Assembly: GCF_014205275.1 (NCBI RefSeq)
Contig: NZ_JACHND010000001.1
Coordinates: 62,001-126,000 of the forward strand
DNA: 64,000 nt
Direction: 5' to 3'
Source of the DNA: Sphaerisporangium siamense
Lineage (GTDB): Bacteria; Actinomycetota; Actinomycetes; Streptosporangiales; Streptosporangiaceae
How positions within the stretch are numbered: position 1 is the first letter of the stretch; every line of letters starts with the position of its first letter. The translations under genes and the position numbers were made by a program. Of the stretch, positions 1 through 8,494 are shown in pieces. Below the pieces are notes generated by a model. It had not been told where the DNA came from, ran no database searches, and worked only from the letters and a program-made list of their open reading frames with translations.

Positions 1-684
1 GCCGCGCACCAGCCAGCGGTTGAAGGCGTCCGGCCCGGCCGGGCCGTACGCCGACAGGTAGGCGGGGATGGCGACCCGGGCGGCGGCGTCGGGCTCGGGC
101 AGCCCCGGCCAGCCGGGAAGGTAGGTCGCGGGGTTGGTGAAGGTGACCCGGCCGTCGTCGCCGTCGCCGTTGCACAGGTCGCCGAGCCAGGCCAGCGGCT
201 TCAGAACCGTGCCCCAGCCGGACCGCACGGCCTCGGAGATCGTGGCGTCCCTGGTCCGCCTCTCGACGGCCGCGACCAGTTCCTCGCGGGTGAGCACGGC
301 GCCGTCCAGCTCGGCGCGGACGGCGTCGGCGAGCCGCGCCATGCGCGGCGCGTCCAGGAAGGACCGCTGCCAGGCGCCCTTCTCCCAGGTGCGGGCCGAG
401 GCCAGCAGCGACAGGAAGGCGGGCGCGTCACGGGTGGACAGGGCGTGCAGGGTGCCGCGCATGGCCCAGGTGCGCATCAGCGCCTTGGCGGCGATCCCGC
501 GCTGGACGGCGTCCTTCGCCGGCGCGGGCGAGCGCACCGCCACCGCGAGTTCGGCGTAGGACCTCACCTGGCTCTGGACCCCGCACAACCGGCGGACGAC
601 CTGCTCGGTGGAGACGGACGCCGGGCGGTCCAGGAACTGCCGCCGCATGCGCCAGGCGAGAACGGCGTCCCAGGTCAGCTTCAT
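1..684 (-). CDS. Winged-helix DNA-binding protein (HTH_42/YcaQ-like), 3' end beyond window
   Basis: The open frame runs from an ATG at 684 to the left edge without a stop (228 codons seen), so the C-terminus lies outside the window. A GGGGGA box sits about 8 nt before the ATG. The N-terminus (MKLTWDAVLAWRMRRQFLDR) followed by LCGVQSQV and LMRTWAMRGTLH is typical of the HTH_42 family. This family includes YcaQ/AlkZ-like DNA glycosylases that act on crosslinked or alkylated bases, but many actinobacterial members are uncharacterised. Family membership is well supported. A DNA-repair role is inferred only from the family, because the part carrying most catalytic features is not visible. It is probably monocistronic: the chitinase upstream on the same strand ends at a strong terminator. 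Confidence 0.8.
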   Translation of the reverse strand, partial: MKLTWDAVLAWRMRRQFLDRPASVSTEQVVRRLCGVQSQVRSYAELAVAVRSPAPAKDAVQRGIAAKALMRTWAMRGTLHALSTRDAPAFLSLLASARTWEKGAWQRSFLDAPRMARLADAVRAELDGAVLTREELVAAVERRTRDATISEAVRSGWGTVLKPLAWLGDLCNGDGDDGRVTFTNPATYLPGWPGLPEPDAAARVAIPAYLSAYGPAGPDAFNRWLVRG

Positions 685-785
685 CGTCGGTCCCCCAGGT
701 TTCGCGTGCCGGCGCCGCCCGCAGCCGAGAATACCGGCATGAAACCCTCCGACCAGGGCGCTCACCGTCCCCTCTCACGCGAAAA

Positions 786-813
786 GGCCGCTCCCGGTCA
801 CCCGGGAGCGGCC
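786..813 (-). terminator. Rho-independent terminator after chitinase
   Basis: A perfect 12-bp inverted repeat (GGCCGCTCCCGG / CCGGGAGCGGCC, 4-nt loop TCAC) lies 17 nt past the chitinase stop. On the minus strand it is followed by CTTTT. It separates the chitinase from the winged-helix gene. Confidence 0.85.
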
Positions 814-829
814 CTTCACGTCCTGCCGG

Positions 830-2383
830 CTAGCGGCCCTGCAGCCCCTTCACGGTGTCGCCGAAGGTCCAGTTCCGCGAGCCGTCCCAGTTGATGGACC
901 AGTCCATCAGGCCCTTGAGCTGGCCGTTGAACGCGTTCCAGCTCTGGCTCACCAGCGACGGCGACATGTAGCCGCCGCCCGCGCCCGCCTGGGCGGGCAG
1001 ACCAGGAACCTGCTTGTCGTAGGGCACCTTGATGGTCGTGCCCTGGATGACCAGACCGTTGTTGAGGCAGGTGGTCTGGGCGGTGAAGCCCTGCACCGTG
1101 CCGGCCTGGTAGGAGTCGCCCGAGCAGCCGTACATGCTGCCGTTGTAGTACTGCATGTTCAGCCACCACAGGCGGCCGTTGTCGGCGTACTTCTTGATGA
1201 TCGGCAGGTACGCGCCCCAGATGGAGCCGTAGGTGACGCTGCCGCCGGTGACGTACGCCGTCTCGGGCGCCATGGTCAGGCCGAAGTTGGACGGCATCTG
1301 GGCGAGCACGCCGTCGATGATGCGGATCAGGTTGGACTGCGAGGCCGACAGCGTGTTGATGTTGCCGCTGCCGGACAGGCCGGTCTCGATGTCGATGTCG
1401 ATGCCGTCGAAGTTGTACTTCTTCAGGATCGGCACGACCGTCGCGACGAAGCGGTCCGCGACGGTGCTGGAGCTGAGGTCGATGCCGGCCGTCGCCCCGC
1501 CGATGGACATCAGGATCGTGGCGCCCGCGGCCTTGGCGGAGCACATCTCGGCCGGGGTGGAGACCTTCACGGTCGCGTCCATCCCGTCCTCCCACAGCAC
1601 GGTGCCGTCGCTGCGGATCACCGGGAAGGCGGCGTTGATGACGTTGTACCCGTGCTGCTTGATCCGCGGGTCGTTGATCGGGACCCAGCCGAACGGCGGG
1701 TGGACGCCGTTGATGGCGCCGTCCCAGTTCTCCCAGTAGCCCTGCAGCACCTTGCCGGCCGGGCGGCTCTTCACCGCGCAGGTGGCGTCACCGGTCGGCG
1801 TGGGGGTCGGGGTGGGGGTGACCGTCGGGGTCGGCGTGGGCGTCGGCGAGACCGTGGGGGTGATCGTCGGCGTCGGGGTCGGCGTGGAGGTGGGCTGGGT
1901 GCCCGGCCCGTCGAAGCTGACGTCGTCGGCGTAGTAGGTGCCCTGGCCGTACCAGCCGTTCACGTACACCGTGGCGGAGGTCTGGTTCGCGCCGGTGGTG
2001 AACGAGATCGTGATCTGCGTGTACGCCGAGGGCGACGACGCCCAGCGGGACGTGCCGTTCTGCACGCCGACGTACACGAAGTTGCCGCGCACCCACGCGC
2101 TCAGCGTGTAGGCGGTGCTGGCACGCAGGCCGGTCACGGTCTGGGTGCACTGGGCGATGTCCTGCCCGCCCGCCTCGCCGGACAGCGCGCCCGAGCCGGA
2201 GTGGACGGGCGTGCTGACCACGGAGCCTTTACCGCTGGCGCAGGTCCACGACGAGAGGCCGGACTCGAAGCCCGGGTTGGACAGCAGGTTGGCCGCGAAG
2301 GCGGAGGACTGCGTGACGAAGACGCCCACTGTGGCGAGCAGCAACGAGACTGCCAGCAATAGTAGGCGAAGGGGTTTCTTCAT
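830..2383 (-). CDS. Secreted chitinase, CBM - Pro/Thr linker - GH18
   Basis: This 517-residue endochitinase hydrolyses beta-1,4-GlcNAc polymers outside the cell. Residues 1-30 form a Sec signal peptide (MKKP, hydrophobic core, AFA-A cleavage site). Residues about 31-160 are a beta-sandwich carbohydrate-binding module of CBM4/9-like type (NLLSNPGFESGLSSW start, YYADDVSFDG end). A Pro/Thr linker spans about 161-198. The GH18 barrel follows, with the DxxDxDxE motif FDGIDIDIE at 325-333; Glu333 is the predicted proton donor. The SIGG strand motif is present at 293-296. The gene stands alone. Its long upstream region holds a short inverted repeat that could be an operator. Length and domain order match Streptomyces-type modular chitinases. 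Confidence 0.93.
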   Translation of the reverse strand: MKKPLRLLLLAVSLLLATVGVFVTQSSAFAANLLSNPGFESGLSSWTCASGKGSVVSTPVHSGSGALSGEAGGQDIAQCTQTVTGLRASTAYTLSAWVRGNFVYVGVQNGTSRWASSPSAYTQITISFTTGANQTSATVYVNGWYGQGTYYADDVSFDGPGTQPTSTPTPTPTITPTVSPTPTPTPTVTPTPTPTPTGDATCAVKSRPAGKVLQGYWENWDGAINGVHPPFGWVPINDPRIKQHGYNVINAAFPVIRSDGTVLWEDGMDATVKVSTPAEMCSAKAAGATILMSIGGATAGIDLSSSTVADRFVATVVPILKKYNFDGIDIDIETGLSGSGNINTLSASQSNLIRIIDGVLAQMPSNFGLTMAPETAYVTGGSVTYGSIWGAYLPIIKKYADNGRLWWLNMQYYNGSMYGCSGDSYQAGTVQGFTAQTTCLNNGLVIQGTTIKVPYDKQVPGLPAQAGAGGGYMSPSLVSQSWNAFNGQLKGLMDWSINWDGSRNWTFGDTVKGLQGR

Positions 2384-2766
2384 GGGGGGTACAACCCTTC
2401 TGTCGCCCGGTCTGGGGGGTGTTTCCGGGCACGACGACGCGGCGGAGGGTTGCGAGGTGCGGGGAAACTCGCAGCTGGCACCAAATTATCGGAAGAAATC
2501 CGATCAGTGTCCATCAAATGTTTCATTCCGGCAACGCCACCCCTTGTCCGCTATGCCCCCTACTTAGCGGCCCGTCCCCCCTGTCCCCCTCCTGACCTGC
2601 GCCGACTCCGTCCCCTCGCGGGACCGGGGCCGGAGGATGCTGGTGCCCGAACGACCAAGGCGGTGAACGCGCGCGGCGAGTGGCGCGTCTGATTGGGCGC
2701 GTGGGCGGTTCTCTGCGATCGCAGTAATTACGTGAAAGCACTCATTGATGACGTTAGTGGGGCAAT
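2384..2766. other. Divergent intergenic region, chitinase / Trypco2
   Basis: These 383 bases hold no credible gene. They carry the promoters of the leftward chitinase and the rightward Trypco2 operon. Two symmetric elements are visible: ATCGGA-AGAAA-TCCGAT at 2488-2504 and the 12-bp palindrome CTGCGATCGCAG at 2713-2724, the latter about 40 nt before the Trypco2 start. No confident -35/-10 pair could be assigned. Confidence 0.6.
2488..2504. promoter_or_regulatory. Candidate operator upstream of chitinase
   Basis: A perfect 6-bp inverted repeat with a 5-nt AGAAA centre lies in AT-richer DNA about 105 nt upstream of the chitinase start. The position suits a repressor site, but it does not match the Streptomyces chitinase direct-repeat operator as I know it. 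The assignment rests only on symmetry and position. Confidence 0.3.
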
Positions 2767-3105
2767 GTGGGCGAGGGTGCGTGGGTGGGGCTGGCCGAAG
2801 CGGTGCGCGGGGTCCGGGAGGAGCTGGCCGCGGCGATGGAGTCGGCCGACGGGGAGCGGCTGCGGTTCGAGGTCGGCCCGGTGGAGCTGGAGTTCATGGT
2901 CGAGGTGCGCCATGAGGGCCAGGCCGAAGGCAAGGTGAAGGTGTGGGTGGTGGAGGCCGGCGCCTCGGGCACCGCCGCGCGCGGGTCCTCGCACACCTTG
3001 AAGGTCGTGCTCAACCCCGTCGACACGAGCACCGGCGCCGCTCCGCTGGTGAACGACGAACTGGCGGCGCCGCCGCCGCGTCCGGGCCGCGCCGGGCAGA
3101 GGTAG
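2767..3105 (+). CDS. Trypsin-co-occurring domain 2 (Trypco2) protein
   Basis: This 112-residue protein starts at GTG 2767. It matches the Trypco2 pattern: VGLAEAVRGVREELAAAM, then LRFEVGPVELEFMVEV, then KVWVVEAGASG and SSHTLKVVLNP. It ends in a Pro/Arg-rich tail. Trypco domains are small effector-associated adaptors described in predicted NTP-dependent conflict systems, where they neighbour trypsin-like proteases fused to STAND-type NTPases. Exactly that protein starts 8 nt downstream (3113), so the two are almost certainly one operon. The adaptor is expected to recruit or tether the protease partner by homotypic contact. That role comes from the family model and is not shown here. A weak GGGG box is the only ribosome site seen. 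Confidence 0.85.
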   Translation: MGEGAWVGLAEAVRGVREELAAAMESADGERLRFEVGPVELEFMVEVRHEGQAEGKVKVWVVEAGASGTAARGSSHTLKVVLNPVDTSTGAAPLVNDELAAPPPRPGRAGQR

Positions 3106-3112
3106 GCCGGCG

Positions 3113-6100
3113 ATGCGGCCGGAACGGGTGGTGGACGTCACCGGCAGCGGGCCGGGTGGCGGGACGGTGTTCGGATCCGGGTGCCTGGTCGGCGATGGGC
3201 TGGTGCTGACCGCCCGGCACGTGGTCGTGGACGCGGCCTCCGGGCGTGCGGCGCGGGGGTTGGCCGTCCGCTCCCTGGAGGACGATCGGGCCCGGCCGTG
3301 CGAGGTGGCGTGGGCGGGGACCGATCGGCTGGACGCGGCGCTGCTGCGGGTGGTGGATCCGCAGGGGTCGCGGGCCGGGCCGGTGCGGTGGGGGCAGGTG
3401 GCCTCGGCCACCGGGAAGGTCGCCTGCGAGGCCATCGGGTTCCCGCGGGCGATGGCGCAGACCCACGGGCCGGACGCCGGGACGCGTGACACCGAGCGGT
3501 TCACCGGGAGGGTCAACGCCGGGACCGGGCTGCTGGGCGGGCGGTTGCACGTGAGCGCCGACGACCAGGTGCCCGAGCGGGGTGGCTGGCAGGGGATGTC
3601 GGGGGCGGCGCTGTGGGCCGGTGAGCTGCTGATCGGGGTGATCGTGGCGGACCCGCCGGCCTGGCGGGCGCGGCGGCTGGTGGCCGAGCCGGTCTCGCTG
3701 CTGTGGGCCGAGCCGGGGTTCCGCGAGGCGCTGGGGCCCGGGGCGGTGCTGGAGTCGGTGGAGTTCGCCGGGCCGCCCCGGGTGGCGGCGTCCTCGCCCG
3801 CGTACCTGCTGCGGGCGGACGCGCAGACGGTGCGGTTCCGCTCCCGGGTCAGGGAGCTGGTGTCGCTGACGCGGTGGTGCGATGGAGGCGGGCTGCGGGT
3901 GCGGCTGCTGACCGGCCCCGGCGGTCAGGGCAAGACCCGCCTGGCCGAAGAGCTGTGCCAGCGCCTGGAGCAGACCCCGGACCCGGGGCCGCGTGTGGAG
4001 GAGCGGTGGTTCACCACCTGGTGGAACGACCGGCCCGCCGGAGGCGGGCACGGGCGGTCGCGGGCGCTGGAACGGCCGGACGGTCCCGTCCTGGTGGTGC
4101 TGGACTACGCCGAGACGCGGCCCGACGTCGTCGCGGAGGTGGTGGGCCTCGCCCATCGGGCCGCCGCGGCCGGGGCGACGGTGCGGGTGCTGCTGCTGGC
4201 CCGCAGCGCGGGCGACTGGTGGCAGCGGCTGATGGAGTCGGACGGCCTGCTGGAACAGGTGCTGGACGGCGCGCTCGTGGAAGAGCTCGCCCCCTTGGAG
4301 ACCGAGCCCGGCGCCGTGCCCGTGGCCTACGACGAGGCCCTCGCCGACCTGGACGCCGCGCTCACGACCATGGGCTGGCCGCACCACCCGCCGTCCGCCG
4401 TTCCGCCCCTCGACGACCGGGCGGCGGGACGGTTCACCGGTCCGGGCGCCGCGCTCAGCCTGCAGATGAACGCGCTGGCCGCCCTGCTAGGCGAGGACGC
4501 GGAACCGGAGCCGGCGACCGGGACCCGCGGCCCGGTGAACTCCCCGCGGCCCCCGGACCCACCGGTGGAACCCGGGGAAGGGGTCGGTCCCGGCGGACCG
4601 GTGGAGGAGGTCATCCTGCGCCATGAGCGCCGGTACTGGAGGAACAGCGCGCGTCACCACGGGCTGACGTTGACGGACCTGACGCTGCGGCGGGCGGTGG
4701 CCGTGGCCACGCTGTGCGGAGCCTCGGGAGAAGACCAGGCGGTGGCCCTGCTGGAACAGGTGCCCCGGCTGGGAGACCAGAGCGAGGACGTGCGGCTCGC
4801 GCTGGCCCGGTGGCTCCGCGACCTCTACCCGCCCGCGGGAACCCCCGCACCGGACCGGTTCCGGGCGACTCCGCCGTCACCGGCATCCCCTTCCGGCGGT
4901 CCCTCGCCAGGCGGGTGGCACGACGGCGGGCCGGTCGACTCCGCCGCTCACAACGCCTACTGGAGCCCGCTGCAGCCCGACCGCCTGGCGGAACACCTGG
5001 TCGCCTCGATGGTGAGCGAGTGCCCGGGCTGGTTACGCCAGTTGGCCGGGCACACCTCACCCGACCAGGACTTCCAGGCGCTGACCGTGCTCGCCCGCGC
5101 CTGGGTCCGCCACCACGAGATCCTCCCCGAGGTGGTGGCGATGATCGCCGCCCAGCCCGCGGTGGCGGCGATCGCGATGCGCGTCGCCACCCAGAGCGAA
5201 GACCCCACCGTGCTGCTCTCCGGCCTGACGGCCCTGCTCCGCGACACGGGCCTCCCCCTGCTGGAGGCGACCGCGCTGGCGGACCTGCTGCCGCAGCGGA
5301 CCCGCGCCCTGAGCGGTTTCGCCGTGGACATCACGTCGTCCCTCGCCGGCATGTTCGAACGCCTCGCCGCGAGCGCGCCCGACACGTACCTGCCCATCCT
5401 CGCCAACGTCCTCAACAAGCTGTCGGTCCGGCTGGGCGCGGCGGGCCGGAGCGAGGAGGGCCTGGCGGCGAACCGGCGCGCCGCCTCCATCTACCAGCGT
5501 CTGGCCGAAGATCACGTCCACCTCGCGGCGTTCGCCGACGCGCTGAACAATCAGTCGAACCTTCTCGGCCATCTGGGACGGCACGAGGAGGGTCTGGCCA
5601 CCATCCGGCGCACCGTGGAGATCCGCGAGCGCCTCGTGGGAACCGACCCGGACGCCGCCTCCTCCTCCGCGCTCGCCAACTCGCTGACCAGCATGTCCAA
5701 CATTCTGGCCTCGCTCGGACGGTACGAGGAGGGCCTGATCACCAGCCGGCGCGCCAACGCGATCCATGAGCGGCTCGCCGAGAGCGCCCCGGACGCCCAC
5801 CTGCCCGACCTCGCCGCCTCGCTCAACAACCTGTCGATCCACCTGGGCGAGCTGGGGCGGTACGAGGAGGGCCTGGCCGCCATCCTGCGCGCGGTCGAGA
5901 TCCGCGAGCGGCTGGCGGGAACCGACCCCGACGCCCACCTGCCCGACCTCGCCGGTTCGCTGTCCAACCTGTCGATCCGGCTGGGCGAGCTGGGACGGCA
6001 CGAGGAGGCCCTGGCCCCGGCCGAACGCGCCACCCGGACCTACGAACGCCTGGCGGAGACCGACCCGGCGGCGTACCTGCCCGGTCTCGCCTATTCCCTC

Positions 6101-6733
6101 AACAACCTCACCACCCGGCTCTACCTGCTCAGCCGGTACGAGGAGGCTCTGGTGGCCGGGCAGCGGGCCGTCCAGGTCTGCGAGCGCCTCGCCGAGGCCG
6201 CCCCGGACGCCCACCTGCACCACCTCGCCGCCGCGCTCAACAACCTGTCGGCGCCTCTTCGCGAGCTCGGACGGCTCGATGAGGGGCTGGCCGTCGTCCT
6301 GCGCGCCGTCCACGTCTACGAGCCCCAGGCCGCGGCCAACCCGGACGCGCACCTGCACCGCCTCGCCGGCCTGCTCAACAACGTGGCGGACCTGGCGGGC
6401 GAGCTGGGACGGCGTGACGAGGCCGTGGCGGTCCTGCGCCGGGCGATCGGCATCTACGAGCCCTTGATGGAGACCCACCCGGACCGCTTCTCGCTGGACC
6501 TCTTCAGGTGCTACCTGACCGGGGACAAGCTGGCCCCGATCCCCGACCCCCGCGAACGCGCCACCCTGTTGATCAGCACACTGACGATCGCCCTCGACCG
6601 AGGCCACGAGCCCATGGCGGAAGCCGCGGCCCAAAGGCTCCACGACCTCCACCGCACCCACCCCACCGAGGTGACCCAGACCTGGCGCGAACTAACGGAA
6701 ACCGATCCCCCCGACTGGCTCCTCCAAAACTGA
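3113..6733 (+). CDS. Trypsin-like protease - NTPase - TPR conflict-system protein
   Basis: This 1206-residue protein has three parts. Residues 1-200 are a trypsin-like serine protease with the full triad visible: His36 in LTARHVV, Asp74 in LDAALL and Ser163 in GMSGAA. Residues about 262-470 form a STAND/NB-ARC-like NTPase with Walker A GPGGQGKT (268-275) and Walker B VLVVLDYAE around Asp331. A Pro/Gly-rich region follows. From about 765 to 1130 there are tandem kinesin-light-chain-like TPRs with the recurring unit LGRYEEGL and a LNNLS helix. The design (sensor repeats, NTP switch, protease effector) resembles apoptotic-type and anti-invader regulators. No signal peptide is seen, so it is probably cytoplasmic. 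What triggers it is unknown. It is coupled to the Trypco2 gene upstream and convergent with the DinB-like gene. Confidence 0.9.
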   Translation: MRPERVVDVTGSGPGGGTVFGSGCLVGDGLVLTARHVVVDAASGRAARGLAVRSLEDDRARPCEVAWAGTDRLDAALLRVVDPQGSRAGPVRWGQVASATGKVACEAIGFPRAMAQTHGPDAGTRDTERFTGRVNAGTGLLGGRLHVSADDQVPERGGWQGMSGAALWAGELLIGVIVADPPAWRARRLVAEPVSLLWAEPGFREALGPGAVLESVEFAGPPRVAASSPAYLLRADAQTVRFRSRVRELVSLTRWCDGGGLRVRLLTGPGGQGKTRLAEELCQRLEQTPDPGPRVEERWFTTWWNDRPAGGGHGRSRALERPDGPVLVVLDYAETRPDVVAEVVGLAHRAAAAGATVRVLLLARSAGDWWQRLMESDGLLEQVLDGALVEELAPLETEPGAVPVAYDEALADLDAALTTMGWPHHPPSAVPPLDDRAAGRFTGPGAALSLQMNALAALLGEDAEPEPATGTRGPVNSPRPPDPPVEPGEGVGPGGPVEEVILRHERRYWRNSARHHGLTLTDLTLRRAVAVATLCGASGEDQAVALLEQVPRLGDQSEDVRLALARWLRDLYPPAGTPAPDRFRATPPSPASPSGGPSPGGWHDGGPVDSAAHNAYWSPLQPDRLAEHLVASMVSECPGWLRQLAGHTSPDQDFQALTVLARAWVRHHEILPEVVAMIAAQPAVAAIAMRVATQSEDPTVLLSGLTALLRDTGLPLLEATALADLLPQRTRALSGFAVDITSSLAGMFERLAASAPDTYLPILANVLNKLSVRLGAAGRSEEGLAANRRAASIYQRLAEDHVHLAAFADALNNQSNLLGHLGRHEEGLATIRRTVEIRERLVGTDPDAASSSALANSLTSMSNILASLGRYEEGLITSRRANAIHERLAESAPDAHLPDLAASLNNLSIHLGELGRYEEGLAAILRAVEIRERLAGTDPDAHLPDLAGSLSNLSIRLGELGRHEEALAPAERATRTYERLAETDPAAYLPGLAYSLNNLTTRLYLLSRYEEALVAGQRAVQVCERLAEAAPDAHLHHLAAALNNLSAPLRELGRLDEGLAVVLRAVHVYEPQAAANPDAHLHRLAGLLNNVADLAGELGRRDEAVAVLRRAIGIYEPLMETHPDRFSLDLFRCYLTGDKLAPIPDPRERATLLISTLTIALDRGHEPMAEAAAQRLHDLHRTHPTEVTQTWRELTETDPPDWLLQN

Positions 6734-6755
6734 CCACAGCACCAAGGAACAGGCG

Positions 6756-7304
6756 TCAGCCCATGGTCTTGGCGCCGTCCAGGGACTCGCGGAGGATGTC
6801 GGCGTGGCCGGCGTGCTGGGCGGTCTCGGCGATGATGTGCAGGAAAGCGCGGCGGGCCGTCCACGTCTCCTCCTGGAACCAGGGGGCCTTCGGCAGCGGG
6901 AGCGCGACGTTCAGGTCCGGGACCGTGGCGACCAGCTCGTCGGTCCGACGTGCGACCTCGGCGTAGTCCTCCAGAATTCCGGCCAGCGTCTCCCCTGGCA
7001 GCATCCGGAACTCGTCCGCCCGCCGCGCCCAGTCCTCCTCGGTCATCGCCGTGAAGTCCTCGATCGCCCACCGCCCCTCCACGATGAAGTCGGCCCAATT
7101 CCGCTCGACGGCCGCCACATGCTTGATGAGCCCTCCAAGACACAACTCACTCGCGGTCGTCCGCCGCCCGGCCTCCTCATCACTGAGCCCCCGCGTCGTG
7201 AACCGCAAAAAGTGCCGATGCTTCTCCAGCATGGCCAGCAGATCGGCCCGCTCCCCGTCGATCACCGAAAACTCCACCCGCGCGCTCTGCTCACTGATGC
7301 TCAT
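6756..7304 (-). CDS. DinB / DUF664 (mycothiol-transferase-like) protein
   Basis: This 182-residue four-helix protein belongs to the DinB/YfiT superfamily, whose members are thiol-dependent S-transferases or metal-binding proteins. The likely metal ligands are the His in LIKHVAAVER in the second helix and the paired His residues in HIIAETAQHAGHADILRE near the C-terminus. This is the usual HxxxH layout of DUF664, a family often linked to mycothiol in actinobacteria. It is a single gene convergent with the TPR protease gene. A 19-bp palindrome lies 55 nt upstream of its start and may control it. The substrate is unknown. Confidence 0.85.
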   Translation of the reverse strand: MSISEQSARVEFSVIDGERADLLAMLEKHRHFLRFTTRGLSDEEAGRRTTASELCLGGLIKHVAAVERNWADFIVEGRWAIEDFTAMTEEDWARRADEFRMLPGETLAGILEDYAEVARRTDELVATVPDLNVALPLPKAPWFQEETWTARRAFLHIIAETAQHAGHADILRESLDGAKTMG

Positions 7305-7358
7305 GCCCTCCGCCTTCCCTGGCTGTCCTCCGCTTCTTCCTCCACGCTAGGCCCCATA

Positions 7359-7377
7359 GCGGTCACTTCCTGACCGC
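7359..7377. promoter_or_regulatory. Palindromic operator candidate upstream of DinB-like gene
   Basis: GCGGTCA-CTTCC-TGACCGC is a perfect 7-bp inverted repeat with a 5-nt spacer, 55 nt upstream of the DinB-like start. The size and spacing suit a TetR- or MarR-type dimer site. The rest of 7305-7581 shows nothing else I can identify. Confidence 0.4.
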
Positions 7378-7581
7378 AATAGACAAGAGAACGGGTTGCT
7401 GTGGGTGACCGGACCAGTAGGACGCCGTCGAAGGCGCCGACATCCTGTGTCGCCCCCTCACCATCCGGAGCAGACCACCAACGCGTGCTCCAGGAGACCG
7501 TCCGCCATGGCTGAGATCGGACGAAAATGCTGGTGGCTCACAGCAGCGGGTCGTGTGCCGGTAAGGCCCTACAGGAACACG

Positions 7582-8166
7582 TCAACCGACCTGCACGGCG
7601 ATAACCGATCCATCGACATCGATATTTATCTCGCTGGGCCTGATCTCTTTCGCGACGTCCCAGACCACGCGAATGTTGTTCTCTGTGACACCGGGATTCA
7701 GGTTCTGCTCCCCCGGCATAGTCCAACCCTTGGGCTCGAAAGTGGTGCCGTCACCGGTCACGAGCTTGGCCGTGGGGATACCCGTGGCCCCGATGTCCGA
7801 TGGAGACTTACCGACGTTCTTCGCCTTGAAGTACGCGACAATCAATTGTCCCTGCGTGGTGACGACGGTGTCCCATGTACCCCTCTCAGACCTGGCGCCG
7901 GTGACCACCTTGACCGTCTTGATCTTCAGGTCACCGATCTGGAATATTTGGCCTACAGAAGGAGTGGCATTGCCCACGGCGGTGGTGTCCGCAGGACTGG
8001 GCACCGCGGGCGGCCGCGTCTCGGCCGGTACAGCCAAACTTTCGCTTTCTCCTCCAAGCGCCTCCCTGAGCTCATATCTCAAGTACTCCATGCGACCGAA
8101 CCATCCTATGAGAAAGAACAGCACCGCAGTCGCAACGAAGCCGGCGATGACCTTACCTCTGCCCAT
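7582..8166 (-). CDS. Membrane-anchored DUF4352-like extracytoplasmic protein
   Basis: The reading frame stays open up to 8337, but the start is set at ATG 8166, preceded by GGGGGAAC. This gives 194 residues: MGRGK, then a membrane segment (VIAGFVATAVLFFLIGWF), a variable Ala/Pro-rich linker, and a beta-sandwich domain. The domain contains QIFQIGDLKIKTVKV, a middle segment GQLIVAYFKAKNVGK, and TFEPKGWTMPGEQNLNPGVT. These match the Ig-like DUF4352/telomeric-repeat-binding-factor-like domain of exported actinobacterial and firmicute proteins. The family is thought to bind or sense something outside the membrane, but no enzyme activity is known. It is an isolated gene. The alternative longer start would add a basic, low-quality N-terminus and hide the membrane anchor. 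Confidence 0.75.
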   Translation of the reverse strand: MGRGKVIAGFVATAVLFFLIGWFGRMEYLRYELREALGGESESLAVPAETRPPAVPSPADTTAVGNATPSVGQIFQIGDLKIKTVKVVTGARSERGTWDTVVTTQGQLIVAYFKAKNVGKSPSDIGATGIPTAKLVTGDGTTFEPKGWTMPGEQNLNPGVTENNIRVVWDVAKEIRPSEINIDVDGSVIAVQVG

Positions 8167-8398
8167 GTTCCCCCCTGACGGCGCTGAACTCTCATGGACA
8201 ACCGATCGACCGCACCAACACCTATGCCAGTTTTGTATCGCCCCGGGATTCACGAGAGTTACATGTACGGGTCGCCGAATCGACGTCGAGAACACGACCC
8301 GAGGCCCGCTGACACGCTCTGTGGATTTTCGTCCCATTTTGGGCGTGTTATCTAGGCCGAGGTCTCGTGCGTGATCCTCAAGGAGAACGCGCCGCGGT

Positions 8399-8428
8399 CG
8401 TCCGCGGTAGCGTCCGATACCGCGGACG
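8399..8428 (-). terminator. Hairpin terminator after hydrolase pseudogene
   Basis: A perfect 11-bp stem (CGTCCGCGGTA / TACCGCGGACG) with an 8-nt loop lies just downstream of the minus-strand hydrolase relic and abuts repeat copy A. There is no T-run, so it may act as a transcript stabiliser rather than a true intrinsic terminator. Confidence 0.55.
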
Positions 8429-8432
8429 GATG

Positions 8433-8494
8433 CTCGGGGTCGAAGGGGCGGGCCCCTGGGAAGAACAGCCCGGAGCGGAGCGGAGGACGATTTC
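8433..8494 (+). repeat. Dispersed GC-rich repeat, copy A
   Basis: The core GAAGGGGCGGGCCCCTGGGA (8442-8461) is followed by a CCGGAGCGGAGCGGAGGA-type tail. The same core and tail recur at about 30.0 kb, 46.5 kb and 49.4 kb in the same orientation. This copy lies exactly at the 3' end of the minus-strand hydrolase frame, whose stop falls at its right edge. Confidence 0.8.

Noticed and set aside
1790..1900. Short tandem repeats resembling a CRISPR or minisatellite
   Set aside because: They encode the Pro/Thr linker of the chitinase; no spacers.
3011..4387. 458-residue minus-strand open frame opposite the protease/NTPase region
   Set aside because: Pro/Gly/Arg-rich translation typical of antisense in high-GC DNA; the plus strand encodes a recognisable protein.
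5430..6460. Regular ~126-nt DNA repeats considered as a noncoding array
   Set aside because: In frame throughout and encode TPR units of the conflict protein.
5057..6661. 534-residue minus-strand open frame opposite the TPR region
   Set aside because: Antisense shadow of the TPR repeats (repeated Q-x-L-V-P-S-x-L-A units), no ribosome site, no family features.
8167..8337. N-terminal extension of the DUF4352-like protein
   Set aside because: Would bury the membrane anchor; ATG 8166 has a good ribosome site.
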